A stretch of DNA of 37,287 nt from JAFGFG01 sp964442905. Lineage in GTDB: Archaea; Aenigmatarchaeota; Aenigmatarchaeia; QMZP01; JAFGSV01. The notes under the pieces were generated by a model that was given only the letters and a program-made list of their open reading frames with translations, had not been told where the DNA came from and did not search any database. The stretch covers positions 1 through 37,287 of the forward strand of contig CAYUBD010000004.1 of the NCBI GenBank assembly GCA_964442905.1, read 5' to 3'. A program made the translations under genes and the position numbers. Of this stretch, positions 14,107-22,321 are shown in pieces (positions within the stretch are counted from its first letter, which is position 1; each line of letters starts with the position of its first letter).

Positions 14107-15333
14107 ATGTTTCTGGAAATTATCATCCTTTTCGCTTTTGGGACAGTACTTGGTATAATAGCAGGGATCATACCGGGTCTTCACCCGAACACAATACTTG
14201 TAACACTTCTCTCTTTCTTCTGGCTACTTGACGGAAGTCCCACATATTACATACTCGCTTTCGTGGTTTCGATGGCTGTCTCAAACACAATCGTGAACTT
14301 CATACCAAGTATATTCGTAGGAGCGCCTGACCCCGGGACATGCTTGTCTGTGCTGCCAGGACACAGGTTCATGTCCAGAGGTGAAGGTTATGATGCACTC
14401 ATGCTTACTGTCGCAGGCGGCACTTCAGTGTTAATGCTCACGGTAATAGCATTCCCGTTTCTGCTCTGGTTCATACCTTTCATATACAGTACGGTTCACC
14501 TCTATATACACTGGCTATTAATAGCGGTCGTGTCATTGCTGATAATACAGGAGAAAGGTATCGGGAAGGTTCACGCTTTATTCTTTTTCTTCATCTCAGG
14601 CACGGCCGGCTTCATGTTAATGTCATCACTACCTTCACGGCAGGTGCTTTTCCCTGCGCTCACAGGGCTTTTCGGGCTGTCAATAATCATAACGAGCATG
14701 CTACATAACATCGCCATACCTGAACAGAAAAAAAGGCGCATGAAAAAATACAGATTCATAAAAGGGAGCGTTGCCGGCTGGCTTGCCGGCATGTTCGTGG
14801 GCATACTCCCGGGTATAGGATCATCACAGGCAGGCGTCCTTGCAAACACATTTCTCAGGGGGAATGAAAAAGACTTTCTCATAGCACTCGGTGGGATAAA
14901 CACAGCAAACATCATGTTCACCTTCATAGCACTTCATACAATATCCAAGACACGCTCAGGCGCTTCCGTTGTGATATCAGAGATTGCGGGGCAGATAGGC
15001 ATAGGTGAACTCTGCTTCATAACCATAATAGCTCTTCTTGCATGCTTCATTTCATCCATCGTGACGTTATGGTTAGGCAGACGGTCTCTGGACATGCTGA
15101 GAAAGATAAATTACAAAAAACTCAATACCGGGGTGCTTCTATTAATAATTGCGCTCGTGCTGATGTTTTCAGGAATCACAGGCGCTGTAGTGGCAGCCGT
15201 CTGCACGTTCATCGGCACTGCATGTGCTTATATGGGCGTCAAAAGGATGTATCTGATGGGTTTCCTCATGTTACCGACAATACTATACTTTTCAGGATAT
15301 GCGTCATTCACGCTTCTGCTTCTTGGCCTGTAA
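14107..15333 (+). CDS. TctA-family-like integral membrane permease (COG1784 type)
   Basis: A 408-residue polytopic protein with about 10-12 hydrophobic segments. It has two copies of the family's signature glycine/proline motif, GIIAGIIPGLHPNTI near the N-terminus and GILPGIGSSQAG in the middle, which mark the inverted-repeat halves of TctA-like transporters. The archaeal branch lacks known binding-protein partners and its substrate is unknown; no periplasmic binding protein gene is nearby. It starts 2 bp after the DP1 stop, so it is cotranscribed with cdc6 and DP1, although no functional link to replication is evident. ORB-like repeats begin about 50 bp after its stop. Confidence 0.85.
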   Translation: MFLEIIILFAFGTVLGIIAGIIPGLHPNTILVTLLSFFWLLDGSPTYYILAFVVSMAVSNTIVNFIPSIFVGAPDPGTCLSVLPGHRFMSRGEGYDALMLTVAGGTSVLMLTVIAFPFLLWFIPFIYSTVHLYIHWLLIAVVSLLIIQEKGIGKVHALFFFFISGTAGFMLMSSLPSRQVLFPALTGLFGLSIIITSMLHNIAIPEQKKRRMKKYRFIKGSVAGWLAGMFVGILPGIGSSQAGVLANTFLRGNEKDFLIALGGINTANIMFTFIALHTISKTRSGASVVISEIAGQIGIGELCFITIIALLACFISSIVTLWLGRRSLDMLRKINYKKLNTGVLLLIIALVLMFSGITGAVVAAVCTFIGTACAYMGVKRMYLMGFLMLPTILYFSGYASFTLLLLGL

Positions 15334-15385
15334 TCGATTTAGTCACTGTAACATGAGTTTACATGACTTTCATATGACGATGTTA

Positions 15386-15407
15386 CCCCCCTGTTTCATG
15401 TGGAAAC
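15386..15407 (-). repeat. ORB-like origin repeat 4
   Basis: On the plus strand it starts CCCCCCTGTTTCATGTGGAA and ends AC. On the minus strand this reads as the TTTCCACATGAAAC dyad followed by A and a string of six G, a close match to the ORB plan. It points toward cdc6. Confidence 0.72.
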
Positions 15408-15486
15408 ATTCGAACTACCGACAAAACCGATACCAATCATGCATATATGAACAATCTGTGAAGAAACACGAATCACGAGTAAGGAA

Positions 15487-15507
15487 CCCCCCTGTTTCAT
15501 GTGGAAA
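15487..15507 (-). repeat. ORB-like origin repeat 5
   Basis: Identical to repeat 4 over 21 bp and in the same orientation, 101 bp away; the last base of the GAAAC arm differs. Confidence 0.72.
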
Positions 15508-15527
15508 TTCACATAACAAAATAAAAG

Positions 15528-15532
15528 AAAAA
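15528..15532 (-). terminator. T-rich terminator of polB
   Basis: A-run on the plus strand (T5 on the minus strand, within a longer TTTTTCTTTTAT context) about 55 bp past the PolB stop. Confidence 0.35.
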
Positions 15533-15584
15533 TGAACATTCATGCATAAATACCCGAAAGCGATAACATGGGCGTATGCGTGAA

Positions 15585-18230
15585 TTAACTTGTTATCACA
15601 GTACCTGCCGGGCCTTTATCCGAAGAGAAGAGAATGGATCCACCACACCCGCACTTTCCAATCAGCGGCGGTCTTCTGAAAGAATTGTGGCATTTTTCGC
15701 AGATAAATCCATTCACATCCTTTATACCGACTGTCAATGACTCGGCATCTCCTGAGTCCAGTTTATTATGATTGCTTAAAGCCTCAGCAATACCCATTTG
15801 CTTTCCAATTCCCATGAGCTCTTCCTTTCCGACGCCTATGGCACTGAATATTCGTTCCAGCGGAGGCAGGAGCTGGTTATCTATGTAATATCTGGAGTCC
15901 AGCTGGAGTCTCTTATCCTTCACGTAAGCTGGGTCCTCGGCCCGTTTAGAAAGCAGGTCTGTCCCCTTCACTATGACGTATCCTACCCTGTCCCCGGTTC
16001 CGGGTATCTCCATTTCACCCCTCTGTTTCATCTTCTTGACGACCTCGATGTGAGGCTGCACACCGACATATGCCTCGGGCTTTTTGGTCACGGTCTTTGT
16101 TATCGTGAGCTTATCCATGTCTATCTTGCCATTGAGCAGATCATCGACAACGACTTTGAAGTAGTTCACGGCCTCTTTTACATCGTTCTTCTTTAGTATG
16201 ATTTCAATGATGCTTTTCATGGTTTCACCCGTAAGCTCACACCAGTCCCTTCTCACAGTCTCTATACCCTTCATCACAATATCATCCTTCATTTCACCGT
16301 TCCTGCCCTTGTAGACAGACCATCCCATATACCTCTTTTTTGTGAGTGGAAGGAATCTCTTGAACATCCTCTCAAATTCAAGCTCCATGACACCCGGAAG
16401 CTTATCAGTTATCCTTCTCGCGACATCCTTTCCAATCCTTTCCGCTTCCTCCGGATCATCGGTGGGCACCTTTATCATCACGGAATCCGTATCACCATAC
16501 ACGACTTCATAACCAAAATCCTTTTCCACGACCTTCACGGTATCATGGATAGTCTGCCTGCCGAGTGATGTAACGGAACTTGCGATGTCGATGCTGTGTA
16601 TCTTGGCCCTGTGATAACCGAAATAACCATAAAACGCATTGGCCATGACCTTGATTGCCAGCTGCTTCATATCAAGGGCCTTCTTCAGCTTTCCGTCCGC
16701 GTTTCCCATATCCTTCTTCACTTTTGCCCTCTCGTTCATGAGATTCTCGAGTATCCTCGGAATTATGCCATATCTTACAGTCTTCTTTACAAATTTTGAA
16801 CCGTTTGGCGTTGTCACAAAATCTACCTCTTTATCGTCCAGGAGAAGTGTAGTCGGACAGATGTTGAATGTCCTTATCAATGATGGATACATTGATTTGA
16901 AATCAAGGACAAGCACCATAGAATGAATGCCTTTCTTCGGTTCTATTACAAATCCACCCTTAAGGTCCTTATCGTTATCCGCATTCATGTTCTTCTCGCC
17001 GTTCGTCTTTGTCGGTATAATGTAGCCTTCCTTATTGAATTCCCGCAGGAAGTAGTTCTCTATCCGCTGCGTTTCCCCGCCGCCTAGTATATCATTGACC
17101 AAAGATCCGGAAATCTTTGCAAGTGCCACATATTTGTCTAGTAATGTGAGCTTCAGAAGCAGATTCATGGCAAGTACGCTGTCCTGAAGGCAGTACTTGA
17201 CCAGCGTGCCGAATTGCTCATTTGTACCTCTCCAGAACTTTCCTATCTCAGATTTCTTGACATCATCCTTTTCTTCACCCATAAGGTCTCTGGAGACACA
17301 ATCCAGACTGTATCGCTTAAGATTCCACCCCTTCTTTATGAGGAGGAATGAATCCGCCAGAATCCTTCCCGTGATGTTTATCCTGTGCATGTTTGCAAAC
17401 ACATCATCCCTTATGGACTTGCTTTTGCAGCGCCCGAAAACAGGCTTCACTTTATTCTTTTCCATCCGCTTGAGAATATACGGCATGTCATAATTGGTCA
17501 CGTTGAAACCTGTAAGCACGTCAGCGTCATAGTCATTTATTATATCCTTAAATCTCTCAAGCATCGCCTTTTCATCACTGCATGCATCTACGCCCTGTCC
17601 GGGTCTTGACGAAAGCACAATCGATTCTTTCCCTCTGTAATAAGGCTCAAAAACAAGCGATATCAGCACTACGGGATCCTTCTCCTGATCAGGCATGACA
17701 CCGTCTTCGCTCCCTACGGTTTCTATGTCAAATGCCATGTACTTAAGCGGAGCATCCTCATATTTTTCCACGACACTGAAATCTTTAAGCTTGACCTTTC
17801 TGTGTGATAATACACTGTCTGTGTTGACGCCGTTGCTTTCCTTGGTTGATATCCATTTCATTCCACCGATGTCGAGATCGTTCATCCACCTGTATTTGAA
17901 CAATATGTCGGCTTCATACGGTGTTACTCCCATGGCCCTCAGTGAATCCCGCACTTCCACGGTTTTTGCAGGATTCCTCAGTGTTATCTTATAGACATCG
18001 CTGGGCTGCTGGTATCCCAGAGAAAGTGTCCTCTTCACCTTTTTGATGTCAACGACATGCGGATTACCTTCAAGCTTTCCTTCAATGTCATCCCCGACAG
18101 CATAGAAAAACGGAAGGAACCCTTCATAGAAACCGCAGACACTCTCACCATCGGAATCCTTCCCGAAAACCCTTATCACTGGTTTCTCATTCACAATCAC
18201 ATAGTCTACGTCAAGCACCTGAAATTCCAT
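15585..18230 (-). CDS. polB: Family B DNA polymerase with 3'-5' exonuclease domain
   Basis: Replicative or repair DNA polymerase with proofreading, 881 residues. Exonuclease motifs are intact: FDIETVG (Asp168, Glu170), GFNVTNYD at 241-248 and YCLQD at 346-350. Polymerase motifs follow: DFKSMYPSLI at 443-452 (motif A), KVMANAFYGYFGY around 527-539 (motif B) and YGDTDS at 578-583 (motif C). A zinc-binding tail near the C-terminus has CEKC and CGCGG, about 20 residues apart. The start MEFQVLDVDY fits the family N-terminus. Its neighbourhood with cdc6 and a nuclease-dead PolD subunit raises the chance that PolB supplies most proofreading in this organism; that is inference. Confidence 0.97.
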   Translation of the reverse strand: MEFQVLDVDYVIVNEKPVIRVFGKDSDGESVCGFYEGFLPFFYAVGDDIEGKLEGNPHVVDIKKVKRTLSLGYQQPSDVYKITLRNPAKTVEVRDSLRAMGVTPYEADILFKYRWMNDLDIGGMKWISTKESNGVNTDSVLSHRKVKLKDFSVVEKYEDAPLKYMAFDIETVGSEDGVMPDQEKDPVVLISLVFEPYYRGKESIVLSSRPGQGVDACSDEKAMLERFKDIINDYDADVLTGFNVTNYDMPYILKRMEKNKVKPVFGRCKSKSIRDDVFANMHRINITGRILADSFLLIKKGWNLKRYSLDCVSRDLMGEEKDDVKKSEIGKFWRGTNEQFGTLVKYCLQDSVLAMNLLLKLTLLDKYVALAKISGSLVNDILGGGETQRIENYFLREFNKEGYIIPTKTNGEKNMNADNDKDLKGGFVIEPKKGIHSMVLVLDFKSMYPSLIRTFNICPTTLLLDDKEVDFVTTPNGSKFVKKTVRYGIIPRILENLMNERAKVKKDMGNADGKLKKALDMKQLAIKVMANAFYGYFGYHRAKIHSIDIASSVTSLGRQTIHDTVKVVEKDFGYEVVYGDTDSVMIKVPTDDPEEAERIGKDVARRITDKLPGVMELEFERMFKRFLPLTKKRYMGWSVYKGRNGEMKDDIVMKGIETVRRDWCELTGETMKSIIEIILKKNDVKEAVNYFKVVVDDLLNGKIDMDKLTITKTVTKKPEAYVGVQPHIEVVKKMKQRGEMEIPGTGDRVGYVIVKGTDLLSKRAEDPAYVKDKRLQLDSRYYIDNQLLPPLERIFSAIGVGKEELMGIGKQMGIAEALSNHNKLDSGDAESLTVGIKDVNGFICEKCHNSFRRPPLIGKCGCGGSILFSSDKGPAGTVITS

Positions 18231-18335
18231 GAAAATTCACTGAATATGGAATTAATAATAACAAATAAAAACACCATGGTTCTTTGTTGGTTATAATGGA
18301 AAACACCTTTTCAATGAGCAGTATTCTGATAATGA

Positions 18336-18343
18336 ATTTAAAC
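18336..18343 (+). promoter_or_regulatory. TATA box deciding the NAC start
   Basis: ATTTAAAC is centred 25 bp before the ATG at 18364, which fits a leaderless transcript starting there and argues against the in-frame ATG at 18346. Confidence 0.5.
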
Positions 18344-18363
18344 CGATGAGACAATTGTTTTGT

Positions 18364-18684
18364 ATGAAAATAAATCCAAAACAACTTGAGAAAGCCATGA
18401 AGAAGATGGGAATGCAGGCAACTCAGATAGATGCAGAAGAGGTCATAATCAGGACACCTGAGAAGGATATAATCATAACAAACCCGAATGTCACACTGAT
18501 GAATGCAATGGGCCAGCAGTCATACCAGATAATCGGGGATGTCGAGGAAAAAGCGAAAGAGAAATTCATTGACGATGATGTCAAAATGGTAATGGAAAAG
18601 GCAGGCGCAGGCGAAGCGGAAGCAAAGAAAGCGCTTGAAGAAGAGGGCGACATCGCGTCTGCGATTCTAAAGCTCAAAGGCTGA
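18364..18684 (+). CDS. nac: Nascent polypeptide-associated complex protein (archaeal alpha-NAC)
   Basis: Ribosome-associated chaperone that contacts nascent chains; in archaea it acts as a homodimer. The protein has 106 residues. MKINPKQLEKAMKKMGM is the typical start, followed by the NAC beta-barrel domain (about 20-65: VIIRTPEKDIIITNPNVTLM, then YQIIGD) and a C-terminal UBA domain (about 68-106: DDVKMVMEKAGAGEAEAKKALEEEGDIASAILKLKG region). The start at 18364 is supported by the family N-terminus and the TATA spacing; an ATG at 18346 would add six unrelated residues. It is divergent from polB. Confidence 0.95.
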   Translation: MKINPKQLEKAMKKMGMQATQIDAEEVIIRTPEKDIIITNPNVTLMNAMGQQSYQIIGDVEEKAKEKFIDDDVKMVMEKAGAGEAEAKKALEEEGDIASAILKLKG

Positions 18685-18724
18685 TTATTCCCACCAATTA
18701 ATAGAAGAATATCCAATTATACTC

Positions 18725-21316
18725 ATGCACGACGAATGGGAACGGATGAAGATATCTTCAGCATACAAAAAACTTTCCAGCAGCAAAGACGGTATATCGG
18801 ATGAGGAGTCGCGGAAGCGTATTCTAAGGCACGGAAAGAACGAAATAAAAAAAATCAAGAAGGCGTCCGCACTGAAAATACTGCTTGCGCAGTTCACTTC
18901 CCCATTGATACTGATACTGATAGTTGCTGCCATCGTTTCTTTCGGAATAGGGATACTGCCTGATTCAGAGCCAAAAACCATAGATTCATTACTCATACTG
19001 ATAATAGTATTGGCTGTCGGCATCTCAGGTTTTTTTCAGGACTGGAAGGCAGAAAAAGCAATCGAGGCACTGCGGAAGATGTCAGCACCTACGGCTGTCG
19101 TGCTGAGAGATGGAAACGAAAGTACAATACCGGCTACGGAGATAGTTCCCGGCGATGTAGTCCTTCTCGAAGGAGGGGACGTCATACCGGCAGACGGAAA
19201 GATAATAAAGTCATTCAACATGACGCTCGATGAGTCCATTCTCACAGGTGAATCAAAAGACGTCCGGAAAGGTACCGGCAGTACGGTCCGTATGAATACC
19301 AGCATTACTTCCGGAAGGGGTAAGATACTGGTTTTCGCTACTGGTATGAATACTGAAGTAGGGAAGCTGGCAGAGAAGATGGGTGAGATAGAAGAGACGA
19401 AGACACCGTTCCAGAAGGAGCTTGAACGATTCAGCAAGAATATATTCTGGCTTGTAATCTTAATAGCCGCCCTGATAATGTTCGCGGGGTATTTCAGGTA
19501 CGGCGCTTACAACGCTTTTCTGACGTCCATTTCCATTGCGGTGGCTGCCATACCTGAAGGGCTTCCCGCCGTCGTCACGCTCGCATTGGCGCTTGGTGCC
19601 AAGTCCATGGTAAGCAACAACGCTCTTGTGAGAAAGCTTCCCGTGGTCGAATCCATAGGCTCAATAAACGTCATATGCACAGACAAGACAGGGACGCTTA
19701 CAAAGAACAGAATGTCCGTCACAAAGGCATTCTTCGATGATGCGGTATACGACGATGACGAGATGAATGAAGAGGATGTGAAGAACCTTGAGCAGCTTAT
19801 GCTCTGCGGGTCATTATGCAGCAACACAAAAACAACTGTTGATGAGAACGGGAAGAAAAACACGACCGGTGACCAGACAGAAGTGGCCATAACAGAATTC
19901 GCCCTGAAGCACGATTTTGCACATGAAGATAAAAAGGAGATGTATAAGAGGGTGAATGAGGTGTCATTCAACTCGAAGAGGAAGATGATGAGTGTTGTCT
20001 GCAAGCACGGCAGCAAGAATTATGTATTCTCCAAGGGCGCGCCTGAAGTACTCCTGAATCATTGCACAGGTATCATGCGTGGAGGAAGGATAGTCAAGCT
20101 GAGAAAAAAAACAAAGGATGAAATACTCAGGCAGAACGACGAATTCGCTTCCCATGCGCTCAGAGTACTTGCGTTCGCTTTCAAGGAATCGAAGTCCGGG
20201 ATAAAGGAAGATAACATAGAGAGGGACCTCGTCTTCATAGGATTGGAGGGGATGCTGGATCCTCCAAGAGAAGAGGTCCGTAATGCGCTTGAAGAGTGCA
20301 AAACAGCTGGTATACGGGTAGTTATGCTGACAGGGGACAATATTGAGACAGCAAAATCAATTGCCACTGACATAGGACTCAAGAGCAAATCTGCTCTTTC
20401 AGGCAGCGAGCTTGAGAAGATTGACGATGAGCAGCTCAGGAAGATGCTTGCAGACGGAGCCAATATTTTTGCCAGGGTGACACCTTTCGACAAGCTCAGG
20501 GTATTGAATATTCTCCAGAAAGACAATAAGGTAGCAATGACCGGCGATGGCGTAAATGACGCCTTAGCGCTGAAAAAAGCGGATGTCGGCATAGCCATGG
20601 GTGAGAGGGGAACTGAAGTCGCGAAGGAGGCAAGCGATATAATACTCATAGATGATAATTTTGCGAGCATAAAAAACGCCGTCAGGGAGGGAAGGAGAAT
20701 ATTCGACAACATAAGGAAATTTGCCAATTATCTCCTCAGTTGCAACCTCGCGGAAGTATTCGTCATATTCATGGGGACCATAGTGATATCGCTCAATGAA
20801 CCCATACTGCTTCCCATCCATATACTCTGGATAAACCTGCTGACAGATGGCATGCCTGCATTGGCTCTGGGCCTTGACCCCGCACTGCCCAACATCATGA
20901 AGAAAAAACCAAGAGGTATGAAAGAGGGCATACTCGATAAGGGAACCATGCACACTGTGATAGTGATGGGCCTGAACATGGGCGTGCTGCTCATAGCCGT
21001 ATTCCTTCTCAACATGTCGCTTGGCATTGGGACCGCCAGAACGGCATTGTTCATGGGGTTCGTGCTATACGAATTCATGAGGATAGCCGCCATACGCCAC
21101 AATGAGGAACTCGGTTTCTTTGAGAACAGACTACTTCTCATAGCTCTGGCCGCGTCAATGGTTTTGCAGATGATAGTGGTCTACACCCCGCTGAATGCAT
21201 ACTTTTTGCTGGTTCCGCTCGGGCTTTATGAATGGACAGTCCTTATAACGATAGGTGTAGTTGGATGGTTTACTTCCATATTCTTCTCGAGAATCATGAA
21301 TAGGACTGCAACATAA
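18725..21316 (+). CDS. P-type Ca2+-transporting ATPase (SERCA/PMR1-like, type IIA)
   Basis: ATP-driven export of Ca2+ (possibly Mn2+) across the membrane. The 863 residues show the N-terminal actuator region with LTGES, the phosphorylation motif DKTGTLT at 320-326, nucleotide-domain KGAPEV, and the hinge MTGDGVNDALALKKADVGIAMG. Transport-site residues follow the SERCA pattern: PEGLPA in M4 (Glu278), NLAEV in M5 (Asn and Glu), and WINLLTDG in M6 (Asn, Thr, Asp). Ten membrane helices are expected. Its start lies about 25 bp after AATTAATA, with no ribosome binding site. A cation/Ca2+ antiporter gene follows 25 bp after the stop, so the pair is probably one Ca2+-efflux unit. Confidence 0.95.
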   Translation: MHDEWERMKISSAYKKLSSSKDGISDEESRKRILRHGKNEIKKIKKASALKILLAQFTSPLILILIVAAIVSFGIGILPDSEPKTIDSLLILIIVLAVGISGFFQDWKAEKAIEALRKMSAPTAVVLRDGNESTIPATEIVPGDVVLLEGGDVIPADGKIIKSFNMTLDESILTGESKDVRKGTGSTVRMNTSITSGRGKILVFATGMNTEVGKLAEKMGEIEETKTPFQKELERFSKNIFWLVILIAALIMFAGYFRYGAYNAFLTSISIAVAAIPEGLPAVVTLALALGAKSMVSNNALVRKLPVVESIGSINVICTDKTGTLTKNRMSVTKAFFDDAVYDDDEMNEEDVKNLEQLMLCGSLCSNTKTTVDENGKKNTTGDQTEVAITEFALKHDFAHEDKKEMYKRVNEVSFNSKRKMMSVVCKHGSKNYVFSKGAPEVLLNHCTGIMRGGRIVKLRKKTKDEILRQNDEFASHALRVLAFAFKESKSGIKEDNIERDLVFIGLEGMLDPPREEVRNALEECKTAGIRVVMLTGDNIETAKSIATDIGLKSKSALSGSELEKIDDEQLRKMLADGANIFARVTPFDKLRVLNILQKDNKVAMTGDGVNDALALKKADVGIAMGERGTEVAKEASDIILIDDNFASIKNAVREGRRIFDNIRKFANYLLSCNLAEVFVIFMGTIVISLNEPILLPIHILWINLLTDGMPALALGLDPALPNIMKKKPRGMKEGILDKGTMHTVIVMGLNMGVLLIAVFLLNMSLGIGTARTALFMGFVLYEFMRIAAIRHNEELGFFENRLLLIALAASMVLQMIVVYTPLNAYFLLVPLGLYEWTVLITIGVVGWFTSIFFSRIMNRTAT

Positions 21317-21341
21317 AAACAATAAAATGTAATGAATAACC

Positions 21342-22274
21342 ATGATGTTTACCGACATATTGTTATTCGCTTTGGGTCTCGTCGTCCTTCTTAAAGGCGC
21401 ATCCATCTTCACGGATAATGCATCAAAGATTGCCAAAAGCATAGGCGTCTCCGAGATGGTGATAGGGCTCACACTGGTCGCATTCACGACGTCATTGCCT
21501 GAGCTGGCCGTAAGCGTATCCTCGGTATTCAAACAGGTCCCGGGCATAGCGATGGGCAACATCATAGGCTCGAACATCGCTAATATCGGACTTGTTCTGG
21601 GGCTTGCGGCGCTTCTCACACCAGGCATACCCATACGGCGGCCTGAGCTTAAGCAGGGATATGTAATGCTTCTGGTCACGTTTATCGCGGTTCTTTTCAT
21701 CATAGACGGCCTGACACCTGTAAAGGGTGCAATACTCATACTGGGACTCATCGTATATGTCTACTACCTTTCCCGGGAGAAGGGCTTCAGGGAAGGCATG
21801 GTAGAAAAGTTGATAGAAAAGACAAATCTCCCGAAAGGAATAATACTCTGCATCATAGGCGGGGCAGGCGTTCTGGTGGGGGCCGAGCTGATAGTCAGCG
21901 CAAGCATAAGCATGGCATCACTCTTCAATATCTCAGATACCCTGATAGGGCTGACTCTCGTAGCAGTGGGGACATCACTGCCGGAGCTCGCCACCAGCAT
22001 CACCGCAGCCTTCAAGAAGCTGGAGGGTATAGCCCTTGGCAACATCATAGGAAGCAACATATTCAATCTCATGATGGTAATGGGCGCATCAGCAGTCGTG
22101 GGAACAATGGCTTCAGAACCGATTCTCATTATGTACAGCATACCCATGATGGTTCTGCTGTCGCTGTTACTTGTACTTTTCATGAAGGTGGAGAACAGGC
22201 TCGGAAGGACAGACGGGATAGCACTACTGGCACTGTACGGATTTTTTATCTACATGAAATTCTTTCTGGTCTGA
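21342..22274 (+). CDS. Ca2+/cation antiporter (CaCA superfamily, YrbG-like)
   Basis: A 310-residue antiporter that exchanges Ca2+ for Na+ or another cation. It has about ten membrane helices and two inverted alpha-repeats with near-identical signatures: LTLVAFTTSLPELA and GNIIGSNIANI in the first half, LTLVAVGTSLPELA and GNIIGSNIFNL in the second. The acidic Glu of each TSLPE motif is the ion ligand in this family. It follows the P-type Ca2+ ATPase by 25 bp and is probably cotranscribed. ATG 21342 is followed by another ATG, and either could start. Coupling ion is not determined by these motifs; the pyrophosphatase in this window could generate a Na+ or H+ gradient for it. Confidence 0.94.
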   Translation: MMFTDILLFALGLVVLLKGASIFTDNASKIAKSIGVSEMVIGLTLVAFTTSLPELAVSVSSVFKQVPGIAMGNIIGSNIANIGLVLGLAALLTPGIPIRRPELKQGYVMLLVTFIAVLFIIDGLTPVKGAILILGLIVYVYYLSREKGFREGMVEKLIEKTNLPKGIILCIIGGAGVLVGAELIVSASISMASLFNISDTLIGLTLVAVGTSLPELATSITAAFKKLEGIALGNIIGSNIFNLMMVMGASAVVGTMASEPILIMYSIPMMVLLSLLLVLFMKVENRLGRTDGIALLALYGFFIYMKFFLV

Positions 22275-22277
22275 AAT

Positions 22278-22307
22278 ATAACCTGCTAAAAATTTAAAAC
22301 AGGTTAT
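22278..22307. promoter_or_regulatory. aglB promoter embedded in an 8-bp inverted repeat
   Basis: ATAACCTG (22278-22285) and CAGGTTAT (22300-22307) form a perfect inverted repeat around CTAAAAATTTAAAA, which holds the TATA box about 28 bp before the aglB ATG. This is a plausible operator for a dimeric repressor, or a terminator stem for the antiporter gene. Confidence 0.5.
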
Positions 22308-22321
22308 CAGAATTAGATAGT

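Larger units (their letters stand above)
15334..15584. other. Predicted replication origin, right part
   Basis: This 251-bp gap between the convergent TctA-like and PolB genes carries two near-identical ORB-like repeats 101 bp apart on the minus strand. A convergent intergenic gap needs no promoters, so the repeats stand out. Several ATGCAT/CATATG short palindromes lie near them. Confidence 0.65.

Noticed and set aside
15386..15507. CRISPR array or transposon ends as explanation for the 21-bp repeats
   Set aside because: Only two copies lie here with one 80-bp interval, no cas genes or transposase are present, and the dyad recurs next to cdc6 with an ORB-like G-string.
15299..15535. Plus-strand reading frame of 78 codons after the permease gene
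   Set aside because: It overlaps the permease 3' end and both right-hand ORB-like repeats, has no ribosome binding site, and its composition is not protein-like.
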